DNA from: an uncultured Eubacteriales bacterium
Lineage (GTDB): Bacteria > Bacillota > Clostridia > Peptostreptococcales > Anaerovoracaceae
Direction of reading: 5' to 3'
Length of the DNA stretch: 7,614 nt
Assembly (NCBI GenBank): GCA_902766185.1
Contig: CACXCQ010000042.1
Coordinates: 1 to 7,614, forward strand
The notes under the pieces are model-generated. The model searched no databases. It saw nothing but the letters and a program-made list of their open reading frames with translations, and was not told the origin of the DNA. Both the position numbers and the translations under genes were made by a program. Below are positions 1 through 6,053 of this stretch, one piece after another (the first letter of the stretch is position 1; the number at the start of each line of letters is the position of its first letter).

Positions 1-52
1 AGCCGATCAGACCTTTGGTTTCGATCATTCCTAATGCATCATACTTTGCCAT
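1..52 (-). CDS. BMC-H microcompartment shell protein, N-terminal fragment (cut by window edge)
   Basis: Only the first 17 codons are inside the window; the rest lies beyond position 1. They read MAKYDALGMIETKGLIG, the characteristic first strand and turn of single-domain BMC shell proteins of the PduA/EutM/CcmK type (A-L-G-[ML]-[IV]-E-T-[KR]-G-L). Such proteins form hexamers that tile the facets of the microcompartment. The ATG at 50-52 is preceded by a full AGGAGG at 62-67 with good spacing, so the start is firm. The gene follows the phosphotransacylase gene on the same strand after about 55 bases and is evidently in the same operon. It is a second canonical BMC-H, distinct from the one at 3035-3337, whose N-terminus is shorter and differs in several residues. 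The pore residues and C-terminus cannot be seen. Confidence 0.9.
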   Translation of the reverse strand, partial: MAKYDALGMIETKGLIG

Positions 53-107
53 TTTTAGTTTCCTCCTGTTTCTGAAAACTGTTGATTCTTCGTTATTCTA
101 TCTGTTC

Positions 108-788
108 CTACTTGATCAGTTTGAACGTTGATTTGGACGTGATGGCCAGAGCGTTGGCCTCTTCGGTATCCACATGACATTCCAGGGCGTGGCCTTCGCC
201 TGCTCTGATGGCGACGTTGGCCAGTGTTCCTGCTCTGGGTCCGTCAAATTCCATGGATACGATCTGGCCGTTGGCTACGCCGTACGCTGCTGCCTCCGCC
301 GCAGTCATGTGGATGTGCCGCTGTGCAACGATCACACCCTCTGCCAGAATGACGGTTCCCTGTGGACCTACCAGGGTGCATCCCGGTGATCCGGCCAGGT
401 CTCCGGACATCCTTGTGGGGGGCTTGATTCCCAGCTTGAAGGAATCACCCAGCAGAAGCTCTACCTGAGTGGCCTTGCGCAGGGGTCCCAGGACCCGGAC
501 TTTCTCCAAGGCACCCTTGGGACCGACGATGGTCACTGTCTCCTTGCAGGCGAACTGTCCCGGCTGCTTCAGATCCTTGATCTTCGTCAGCTCATATCCG
601 GGGCCGAACAGGACATCCAGATCCGCCTGAGACAGATGGATGTGTCTGTTGGAGATGCCAACCGGAATGGGTTCCAGTCCACCGGCCGGTGCGACCGCAG
701 GAGCACATGGCGCGCATGTCTCTCCTTTGCCATAAGCCGCTGCCGCTTCCAGGATCTGCTTCAACAATGCTTCGTAATCCTGTGCCAT
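108..788 (-). CDS. pduL: PduL-type phosphate acyltransferase (phosphotransacylase) of the microcompartment
   Basis: The 226-residue product is predicted to convert acyl-CoA plus phosphate to acyl-phosphate, freeing CoA inside the shell for the aldehyde dehydrogenase encoded just upstream. The PduL fold is visible as two similar halves: VGISNRHIHL with the metal-binding pair His49/His51, and VAQRHIHM with His158/His160. A third site, His200/His205 in the HALECHVDTEEAN segment, also matches the family. Residues 1-20 form an amphipathic helix (YEALLKQILEAAAAYG) followed by a Pro/Ala linker containing CAPC, as expected for an N-terminal encapsulation peptide. The ATG at 786-788 is preferred over a GTG three codons earlier because AGGTGA lies five bases upstream of it. 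The dehydrogenase stop codon is one base away, so translation is probably coupled. Acetyl and propionyl substrates cannot be told apart from the sequence. Confidence 0.95.
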   Translation of the reverse strand: MAQDYEALLKQILEAAAAYGKGETCAPCAPAVAPAGGLEPIPVGISNRHIHLSQADLDVLFGPGYELTKIKDLKQPGQFACKETVTIVGPKGALEKVRVLGPLRKATQVELLLGDSFKLGIKPPTRMSGDLAGSPGCTLVGPQGTVILAEGVIVAQRHIHMTAAEAAAYGVANGQIVSMEFDGPRAGTLANVAIRAGEGHALECHVDTEEANALAITSKSTFKLIK

Positions 789-789
789 A

Positions 790-2511
790 CTATTCACCTC
801 TCAGTGCTTTCGTCATCGACTCGATCATGGCGTTCAGCTGCTGTGTATCGATCGGCTTCGTCAGATCCGGTCCTACCGGAGGTACATTGACCTGCGCAGC
901 AGGTGCAGTGCAGCCATTGTTCTGGATCGCCTGGGGTGACGGTGCACTCAGGATATCGTTAGCTGTGAAGGGTGTTCCGCAGCCGCCGCAGCTGGGGCTG
1001 TAGGAAACGAACCCGGAGTTGTTGACCACCGGAGTCGGTGCCGGAGCAGGTGCCGGTGTGTAGGCTGCCGGAGCTGCCGGTGCTGCCGGTGCGCATGCGC
1101 CGATTCTCTCCAGTTCCGGACCATGGGTCCATGTAGGATCGTTCTGGATCAGTGTGGTCACATCCTTGATGCCGTAGGCAACTCTCTTGATGTTGACCAG
1201 GTGCATCGGGGTAACGTTCTCGGATACCGAGCTGCCGCCCCAGGTGCCGCATCCCAGTGTGAAGGACGGTGCAAGTCCGGTGCTGGCGCCGACGCCGCCC
1301 ATGGTGCTTCCGGTGTTGACCACGATTCTGGATGCCGGTTTGGCGGAGAATTCCAGAACCATGTTTCTGTCCTCAGTGTGGATGCTCATGGTGTGTCCGA
1401 TACCGTTCTGCAGCAGATCCTTGGACAGATCACAGGCCTCTCTCCAGTCTTTGACCACATAGAAGGCCAGTACGCTGGTCAGCTTCTCATAGGACAGGGG
1501 ATTTCCGTCACCCACGCCGTCCTGGGGTCCCAGCAGCACTTTCGTGCCTTCCGGGATGCTGATGCCCGCCGCGTTGGCGATGACCTGAGGACTTCTGCCC
1601 ACGAACTTGGCGTTCATGGCGTGTCCGCCGTTCTTGAACAGCAGCTTGCAGACCTTGTCGGTCTCTTCCTTCGTCATGAAGTAGCCGCCCTGTCTCTTGA
1701 ACTCGGCGATGACCGCGTCCTTATTGCACTCTTCACAGACTACGGACTGCTCGGATGCGCAGATCGTGCCATAGTCGAAGCTCTTGCTTGTGATGATGTT
1801 GGTAACAGCCTGCTGTACGTTGGCTGTTCTCTCGATGTAGGCCGGGGAGTTTCCGGCGCCTACGCCCAGAGCCGGCTTGCCGGCGCTGTAGGCTGCCTTG
1901 ACCATTCCCGGGCCGCCTGTGGCGATGATGACCTTCACGTTCTTGTGATGCATCAGTTCGTCAGTGGCCTGCATCGTCGGCATGCTGACGCATGCGATGG
2001 TGTTGGCCGGTGCGCCTGCCTCAACGGCGGCGTCCGCCATCAGCTGTGCCGCTCTCAGCGTGCACTTCGCTGCGGACGGGTGGGGCGAGAAGATGATTGC
2101 ATTTCTCGCTTTCACCGCGATCATCGCTTTGAAGATTGCGGTGGATGTGGGGTTGGTGGAGGGAACGATTCCCATGACCAGTCCCACGGGTTCGGCGATC
2201 TTGAGGATTCCGTTGACCGGATCTTCTTCAATGATTCCGGAGGTCTTCATGCCCTTGAATGACTCGTACAGAAGGGTGGAAGCCAGGTGGTTCTTGTATG
2301 TCTTGTCAGCGACCTTGCCGAAGCCGGTCTCTTCTACTGCCATCTGTGCCAGTTCCACCGCATGTTCTTCTGCCACGCGGACCATGTTGACCAAAATCCT
2401 GTCGATCTGCTCCTCGGTATAAGTGGCGATCTGTTCCGTTGCGATCTGGCCCAGACGCGCCATGTCTCTCACTTCCTGTACGGAGCGAAGATCATAATCC
2501 ATGTTGTCCAT
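790..2511 (-). CDS. CoA-acylating aldehyde dehydrogenase with C-terminal encapsulation extension
   Basis: The 573-residue product should oxidise an aldehyde made inside the shell to acyl-CoA with NAD+. The core (about 1-470) resembles the acetaldehyde dehydrogenase half of AdhE and BMC-associated dehydrogenases: GIVPSTNPTSTAIFKA near 114-129, the nucleotide-binding TGGPGMVKAAYSAGKPALGVG near 198-218, and FDYGTICASEQ with catalytic Cys251. AdhE-like residues hint at acetaldehyde as substrate (inference). After the core comes a Pro/Ala-rich linker (about 472-548) containing an SCGGCG segment (Cys508, Cys511) and another Cys at 534. A terminal amphipathic helix (about 554-571, QQLNAMIESMTKALRG) looks like an encapsulation peptide. 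At roughly 100 residues beyond the fold, the protein is longer than a plain acylating dehydrogenase. The ATG at 2509-2511 has AGGAGG nine bases upstream. It could be named eutE, pduP or a choline-cluster homologue; the operon type is unresolved. Confidence 0.95.
   Translation of the reverse strand: MDNMDYDLRSVQEVRDMARLGQIATEQIATYTEEQIDRILVNMVRVAEEHAVELAQMAVEETGFGKVADKTYKNHLASTLLYESFKGMKTSGIIEEDPVNGILKIAEPVGLVMGIVPSTNPTSTAIFKAMIAVKARNAIIFSPHPSAAKCTLRAAQLMADAAVEAGAPANTIACVSMPTMQATDELMHHKNVKVIIATGGPGMVKAAYSAGKPALGVGAGNSPAYIERTANVQQAVTNIITSKSFDYGTICASEQSVVCEECNKDAVIAEFKRQGGYFMTKEETDKVCKLLFKNGGHAMNAKFVGRSPQVIANAAGISIPEGTKVLLGPQDGVGDGNPLSYEKLTSVLAFYVVKDWREACDLSKDLLQNGIGHTMSIHTEDRNMVLEFSAKPASRIVVNTGSTMGGVGASTGLAPSFTLGCGTWGGSSVSENVTPMHLVNIKRVAYGIKDVTTLIQNDPTWTHGPELERIGACAPAAPAAPAAYTPAPAPAPTPVVNNSGFVSYSPSCGGCGTPFTANDILSAPSPQAIQNNGCTAPAAQVNVPPVGPDLTKPIDTQQLNAMIESMTKALRGE
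794..799 (-). promoter_or_regulatory. Ribosome binding site of the PduL gene, inside the end of the dehydrogenase gene
   Basis: AGGTGA lies within the last codons of the aldehyde dehydrogenase gene, five bases before the ATG at 786-788. It decides that start over the GTG at 795-797, which overlaps the site itself. The arrangement implies translational coupling of the two enzymes. Confidence 0.7.
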
Positions 2512-2555
2512 ATTCTTCTTCCTCCTAGATGGATTTCAGTAACGGTTTGTTCTTC

Positions 2556-2993
2556 CTACTTATTGAAGAACTTTGTGAACTCATCGATGAGTACCTTCTT
2601 GTTGGCATTTCTGATTTCTCTTCCGGCGATGCCGAATTCACCGTTGTACTCTCTGGCCAGAGCTCTCAGGTCTACGACCTTGACCTTCGAAAGGGCTTTC
2701 ACTGCCGCTTCCGGGCCTTGCTCCTTGACCATGGCGTCCAGAGCTTTTCTGTCCGCCGGCGGGGCGATCTCGCCGCCCTTGGCCTCCGCCTTCGCGGGTG
2801 CCTTCTTCGCCTTGGCTGGAGCTTTCTTCTCCTTCGGGGCCTTCTCAGCCTTTGCGGGAGCCTTCTCTGCCTTTGCAGGTGCCTTCGGTGCTTCCGGCGC
2901 CTTGGCGGGAGCTTCCGTGATCACGGGCGCTTCCGGTGCCTTTGCGGGCTCAGCCTTTGCCGGTGCTTCGGGTGCCTTTACCGGGGCACTCAC
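2556..2993 (-). CDS. Ala/Pro/Lys-rich disordered protein with small helical C-terminal domain; possibly a shell-protein extension
   Basis: I do not recognise a named family. From the GTG at 2991-2993 the product is 145 residues. Residues 1-75 are almost only Ala, Pro, Lys and Glu in KAPAKAEKAP-type repeats and must be disordered. Residues about 80-145 are an ordinary folded sequence with KVVDLRALAREY, then a loop, then GREIRNANKKVLIDEFTKFF. This helix-loop-helix pattern is reminiscent of SAP/Rho-N-like domains (inference only). The start is doubtful. No Shine-Dalgarno sequence precedes the GTG, and the frame stays open and Pro-rich for 15 more codons upstream (to 3038) without any ATG, GTG or TTG. 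It follows the BMC-H gene and precedes the dehydrogenase gene. Linkers of this kind join shell domains to C-terminal domains, as in EutK, so it may be the detached tail of the BMC-H protein. A nucleic-acid-binding or scaffold role is conceivable but unproven. Confidence 0.7.
   Translation of the reverse strand: MSAPVKAPEAPAKAEPAKAPEAPVITEAPAKAPEAPKAPAKAEKAPAKAEKAPKEKKAPAKAKKAPAKAEAKGGEIAPPADRKALDAMVKEQGPEAAVKALSKVKVVDLRALAREYNGEFGIAGREIRNANKKVLIDEFTKFFNK
2771..2993 (-). repeat. Degenerate in-frame repeats encoding Ala-Pro-Lys-Ala/Glu units
   Basis: The 5' half of the 145-codon gene is built from imperfect short direct repeats encoding KAPAKAEKAP-like units. Several copies of GCAAAGGC and AAGGCTCC/AAGGCACC variants are visible on the minus strand. 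Synonymous variation between copies suggests that the repeat is maintained at protein level. Such tracts expand and contract readily, so the linker length may vary between strains. Confidence 0.75.
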
Positions 2994-3019
2994 CTTGGGT
3001 TCATCTGGTGAGGGCGTCG

Positions 3020-3040
3020 GATCAGGCGGAACGCCTAATC
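3020..3040 (-). promoter_or_regulatory. Nine-base-pair hairpin enclosing the BMC-H stop codon
   Basis: On the coding strand the arms GATTAGGCG (3032-3040) and CGCCTGATC (3020-3028) pair over nine positions with one G-U wobble and a three-base TTC loop. The TAG stop of the BMC-H gene (3035-3037) lies in the 5' arm. AGGAGG sits just upstream at 3043-3048. No T-tract follows, so it is not a standard intrinsic terminator. Possible roles are mRNA stabilisation or processing that sets the high shell-protein ratio, control of translation of the next frame, or stimulation of recoding. Confidence 0.55.
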
Positions 3041-3337
3041 ATCCTCCTCTTCATCGTCTTCTTTAACGTGCTTGACGATGAGTCCATCCAGAGTTTCGTG
3101 GGGACGCGGGATAACGTGTGTGGATACGATCTCGCCGCCCATTCTCATCACGGCCGCTGCTGCTGCGTCTACGGACGCCTTGCAAGCTGCAACGTCACCT
3201 GCGATGGTGATCGTTACCAGACCGCCTTTGACGAATGTTCTCTCGACGAGAGTTACCTCCGCTGCCTTCAGCATAGCGTCGGCGCTCTCAATTGCAGGTA
3301 CCAGACCTCTTGTTTCGATAAATCCAAGTGCTTTCAT
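3035..3337 (-). CDS. BMC-H hexameric shell protein (PduA/EutM-like) with acidic tail
   Basis: This 100-residue single-domain BMC protein should form hexamers that tile the shell facets and let small metabolites through a central pore. The start MKALGFIETRGLVPAIESAD and the segment GLVTITIAGDVAACKASVDAAAAA are family hallmarks. The pore loop reads FVKGGLVT where PduA has KIGSGLVT, so pore chemistry may differ slightly. After the fold (ending near LDGLIV) there is a very acidic tail, KEDDEEEDD. The ATG at 3335-3337 has AAGGAG upstream with good spacing. The stop codon lies in a hairpin, and the following reading frame is protein-like right from that point (see findings), so the tail may continue into a longer form. 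Its neighbours are the EutQ-like gene before it and the Ala/Pro/Lys-rich gene after it. Confidence 0.96.
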   Translation of the reverse strand: MKALGFIETRGLVPAIESADAMLKAAEVTLVERTFVKGGLVTITIAGDVAACKASVDAAAAAVMRMGGEIVSTHVIPRPHETLDGLIVKHVKEDDEEEDD

Positions 3338-3389
3338 TTTGAATTCTCCTTTACTCCTGAATTACGCTTGTTAGTTAGTATAGTAACGA

Positions 3390-4100
3390 TCAATATGTGC
3401 AATAGAATACCTTAGCTTTGGTGTTGCCGCTGCTGAAGGTAACCTTGGAGCCTTTCTGAATGAACAGGCAGTCTCCGGGGTATGCCGTGTGGGGTACGCC
3501 GTCAACTGTGACGGTCATGTTGCCTTCTACCACGTAGTAGATCTCCTGCGGTTCCACATCCCAGGGGAATGTGCACTGATCTACTGTCATGAATCCGGCG
3601 TTCATCGCGCTGTCTACATCAGCGCCGATCAGCTCCTGATACTGGACCTTGCCGTTGTCGGCGGGGTTATCCAGCTCCAGAACTTCCATTTTGATGCCGC
3701 CGCCGCGCACCAGCTTGAAGCCGTTGGCGTTTTCCGCGGTATAAGGAGCATCCAATGCAGGTGACAGATTGTCAAGGAATCCGTTCAGGAGTCCCTGTTC
3801 CGTCATCTTCTTAAGAGCATTGTAGATCATTTCGCTGCTCAGGGCCTCACCTCCGGCTGCAGGCGCTGCCGGCTCCGGTGCCGGAACGGACGCTGAATAG
3901 GTTGCCATCGGCACACCTACTGCCGCCGAACACGTCGCTACGGGTGCAGAAGCGGGCGTACTGCCGACGACTTCCAGCCCCTCGAACTTGATGACGTCCT
4001 TCGCTGCGGGGGTGACGATGGTGTTCTCATCGATACACACGCTCTTTCCACCCTGTGCAATGATGTCTCTGATGCTCTTCTCGGTGAGTAATGTTTTCAT
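3390..4100 (-). CDS. eutQ: EutQ-like cupin protein (possible acetate kinase) of the microcompartment
   Basis: The 236-residue product is close in length to Salmonella EutQ (about 229 residues), for which acetate kinase activity has been reported. In that role it would turn the acetyl-phosphate made by PduL into ATP and acetate. Residues 1-45 (LLTEKSIRDIIAQGGKSVCI ... IVTPAAKDVIK) match the N-terminal module shared by EutQ-type proteins. A Pro/Ala-rich linker follows (about 46-85), then a short amphipathic helix (about 89-108, EMIYNALKKMTEQGLLNG), then the cupin barrel (about 125-236). The barrel contains PQEIYYVVEGNMTVTVDG and the YPGDCLFIQKGSKV turn. The helix resembles an encapsulation peptide placed inside the protein. 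The ATG at 4098-4100 has AGGA about eleven bases upstream, a modest ribosome binding site. Substrate and activity here are inferred from the family only. Confidence 0.9.
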   Translation of the reverse strand: MKTLLTEKSIRDIIAQGGKSVCIDENTIVTPAAKDVIKFEGLEVVGSTPASAPVATCSAAVGVPMATYSASVPAPEPAAPAAGGEALSSEMIYNALKKMTEQGLLNGFLDNLSPALDAPYTAENANGFKLVRGGGIKMEVLELDNPADNGKVQYQELIGADVDSAMNAGFMTVDQCTFPWDVEPQEIYYVVEGNMTVTVDGVPHTAYPGDCLFIQKGSKVTFSSGNTKAKVFYCTY

Positions 4101-4143
4101 CGGTTTTCACATCCTTTCATCAACAACGAATCGATTTCTTGTT

Positions 4144-4692
4144 TTACAGTAATGACTCAATCAATATATGGGAAGGTGACGGAATCACCTCAACATTGAC
4201 CAACAGTCCCTTTTCCTTGGCGATCGCCACGCCGGCGTCCGCTCCGGACTGAACTGCGGCGACCTCACCGGTGAAGGTGAAGTACGCCTTGCCTCCGATG
4301 CCGTTGCCCAGGCGAAGTTCGATCGCTTCGACTTCACCGGCCTTGAGGCATTCATCGGCCGCGATGATCATGGAAGCCAGGGAGAAGGATTCCATGATCC
4401 CTACCGCTTCCATACGCTCCGGCATCGTCGCTCCGACGATGGCCGGGAACACGGATTCGCTGACATTGGGGATGACGATGGAGTCCACATAGAACTCCTC
4501 CGCCAGCTCTTCGCCGAGCCGGACGGATGTCTCCACCGCCGCCACGTCTCCGGTGACGATGGTAATGTACTTGCCTGGGCAGGACGTGGTGGAGGTTACG
4601 ATATCCACTTCGGATACCTTGACCATCTGGTCCGCCACATAGATGCCCCGGGCAATGCTGGTAAACTCAACCATTCCTATGGCTCTGCGCAT
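4144..4692 (-). CDS. pduT: PduT-like tandem-domain (BMC-T) shell protein with pore Cys38
   Basis: The product has 182 residues and two BMC domains in tandem (about 1-88 and 95-182), beginning RRAIGMVEFTSIARGIYVAD and MEAVGIMESFSLASMIIAAD. Such proteins form trimers that look like hexamers in the shell. Cys38 in TSTTSCPGKYITIVTG sits at the pore loop of the first domain, the position of Cys38 that binds a [4Fe-4S] cluster at the three-fold axis of PduT. The cluster here is therefore inferred from the family. The gene starts two bases after the stop of the PduS-like gene, whose last codons carry its AAGGAGG. This pairing of pduS and pduT recurs in BMC loci and supports electron transfer between the two. 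The length is typical of PduT. Confidence 0.94.
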   Translation of the reverse strand: MRRAIGMVEFTSIARGIYVADQMVKVSEVDIVTSTTSCPGKYITIVTGDVAAVETSVRLGEELAEEFYVDSIVIPNVSESVFPAIVGATMPERMEAVGIMESFSLASMIIAADECLKAGEVEAIELRLGNGIGGKAYFTFTGEVAAVQSGADAGVAIAKEKGLLVNVEVIPSPSHILIESLL

Positions 4693-4694
4693 GT

Positions 4695-6026
4695 TTAACC
4701 CCTCCTTATGGCAATATACTTATCCGTAACTTCTGTAACCTGTCCCGGGATGCTGGCGTGGATCGGTGCGCCCAGCGCCTTCTCCGGAATCTGGCCGATC
4801 ATCTGACCGACGCTGACGGTATCTCCCGCCTTGACCAGCGGGGTACAGGGAGCACCCACGTGCTGGCTCAGAGGGATCTTGACTTCCAAAGGCTGGACGC
4901 CTTCAGTCGTCACCGGGGCCGGTTTGTCAAAGGGCTTCAGGCCCAGCCGGGCGATGAGCCTCTTGCTGGGGACGAGCCGGAATGGCCTGGCAGCCCGACC
5001 CTGGTATTTCTTCTCTTTATCCGGCTGGTACTTGATCTTCTGCTCCATCATCTCATTGCGCAGGCGCAGATTGTTCAGCCGGGGGTGCAGGTTTGCCGGA
5101 CAGGCGAAGTACTCGCAGAGGTTGCACTGGCAGCAAAGCTGTGCCATTGTCTTGCCCTGGACATCGTCCAGTCCGTAGTTCGTGATCCGCATGGTCTTAT
5201 GGGGTTCCATGTCGTGTCCGATCAGGAATCTGGGACACATATCCGTACACATCCGGCACTGCTCACAGGTTGCCCGGTTTACTCTGCGGGCCTGATCCAG
5301 CGTGCAGGATTTCTTTTTGATCAGCGGATGGTTCTTCTTCAGGATCACGTATCCTTTGTTCTTCTTCACCACGGATCCCTCTCTGTCCGCCAGCAGGGGA
5401 CCCATCATGGGACCGCCGTCGATGATCTCATAATTTGAGAAATCATCGATGCCGGATTTCCTCAGAACATCCATCACCGGCGTTCCGATGGGAACCTTGA
5501 AGGTCTTGCGCTCGGGAATGTCTCCCGCCAGCGTGACCCAGGTCTCCGTCACGGGCTGACCCTGGGATGCCCGGTACACGTTCAGGGCGGTCTCCGCATT
5601 CAGCACGACACAGCCGCACATGATGGGGATCCCGGTTTCCGGAACGGTCCTGCCCGTCAGCTCGTAGACCATCACCTGCTCGTCGCCGGCAGGATAGATG
5701 TCCGGCAGGATGCCAATGGAGACATAGTCGCCCAGGCCGAGCCTGGCAATGGTGTCCTCAAGGATCTGAATGACGTCGCCGTGCTTGCCCTTGATGCCGA
5801 TGATGGCCTTCTGCGCGCCCACCTGTCTGCCGGCCATTTCGAATCCCCGGATGATCTCCTCCGGATACATGGCCATGATCTGCTGGTCGACACGCAGGAG
5901 CGGTTCGCACTCCGCGCCGTTGAGGAGGATGTATTCCGCCTCTGCGTTCAGTTTGACGTGGGTCGGGAAGCCAGCGCCTCCGGCTCCGATGATTCCCGCG
6001 TCTCTCACCTGATCAAGCAAACTCAT
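4695..6026 (-). CDS. pduS: PduS/RnfC-like flavo-iron-sulfur electron-transfer protein
   Basis: The 443-residue product resembles PduS, a flavoprotein with two [4Fe-4S] clusters that reduces cobalamin in propanediol BMCs; homologues also occur in glycyl-radical BMCs. Domains in order: a Complex-I 51-kDa-like FMN/NADH module with GIIGAGGAGFPTHVKL (11-26) and the YPAGDEQVMVYELTGR segment (111-126); an SLBB-like region near 160-210; a ferredoxin-like segment with C254-x2-C257-x2-C260-x3-C264 and C298-x2-C301-x2-C304-x4-C309; and a C-terminal RnfC barrel-sandwich module (about 380-443). No membrane segment is seen, so it should be soluble or shell-associated. The ATG at 6024-6026 has AAGGAGAGG upstream. 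Its position between the EutN-like and PduT-like genes suggests electron transfer at the shell. Whether it serves cobalamin, a radical enzyme or NAD+ recycling cannot be told here. Confidence 0.93.
   Translation of the reverse strand: MSLLDQVRDAGIIGAGGAGFPTHVKLNAEAEYILLNGAECEPLLRVDQQIMAMYPEEIIRGFEMAGRQVGAQKAIIGIKGKHGDVIQILEDTIARLGLGDYVSIGILPDIYPAGDEQVMVYELTGRTVPETGIPIMCGCVVLNAETALNVYRASQGQPVTETWVTLAGDIPERKTFKVPIGTPVMDVLRKSGIDDFSNYEIIDGGPMMGPLLADREGSVVKKNKGYVILKKNHPLIKKKSCTLDQARRVNRATCEQCRMCTDMCPRFLIGHDMEPHKTMRITNYGLDDVQGKTMAQLCCQCNLCEYFACPANLHPRLNNLRLRNEMMEQKIKYQPDKEKKYQGRAARPFRLVPSKRLIARLGLKPFDKPAPVTTEGVQPLEVKIPLSQHVGAPCTPLVKAGDTVSVGQMIGQIPEKALGAPIHASIPGQVTEVTDKYIAIRRG
4701..4707 (-). promoter_or_regulatory. 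Ribosome binding site of the PduT-like gene, embedded in the end of the PduS-like gene
   Basis: AAGGAGG is formed by the AGG AGG arginine codons of the final IRRG residues of the PduS-like protein, eight bases before the ATG at 4690-4692. Ribosomes finishing the PduS-like protein would cover this site, so expression of the two proteins is probably coupled. Confidence 0.8.
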
Positions 6027-6053
6027 CTTTTCCTCTCCTTAGCTAATTAATGA

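Noticed and set aside
53..107. Gap between the PduL gene and the next shell gene considered for a promoter or riboswitch
   Set aside because: At about 55 bases it holds a ribosome binding site and no convincing -35/-10 pair or structured element.
1123..2262. Long plus-strand open frame of about 379 codons opposite the aldehyde dehydrogenase gene
   Set aside because: It is a shadow of the G+C-rich dehydrogenase gene: the protein is rich in Gly, Asp, Cys and His with no recognisable domain, while the minus-strand frame is a complete, well-known enzyme with a ribosome binding site.
2771..2993. Short direct repeats considered as a CRISPR array or mobile-element repeat
   Set aside because: The units are only a few codons long, in frame and without unique spacers; they encode a low-complexity linker.
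3020..3040. Hairpin considered as a Rho-independent terminator
   Set aside because: No T-rich tract follows it on the coding strand, and the operon clearly continues with the dehydrogenase and PduL genes.
3024..3042. Tiny frame MIRRSA starting at the ATG directly behind AGGAGG
   Set aside because: The ATG touches the AGGAGG with no spacing, and the frame ends after six codons. A leader peptide role cannot be excluded but has no support.
2287..3066. Plus-strand open frame with AFAGAFFALAGAFF-like repeats resembling membrane segments
   Set aside because: The repeats are the antisense reading of the Ala/Pro/Lys repeats. The frame crosses three minus-strand genes and lacks a ribosome binding site.
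4758..5438. Plus-strand open frame opposite the PduS-like gene
   Set aside because: It is an antisense shadow with no domain; the opposite strand encodes an intact iron-sulfur protein with both cysteine motifs.
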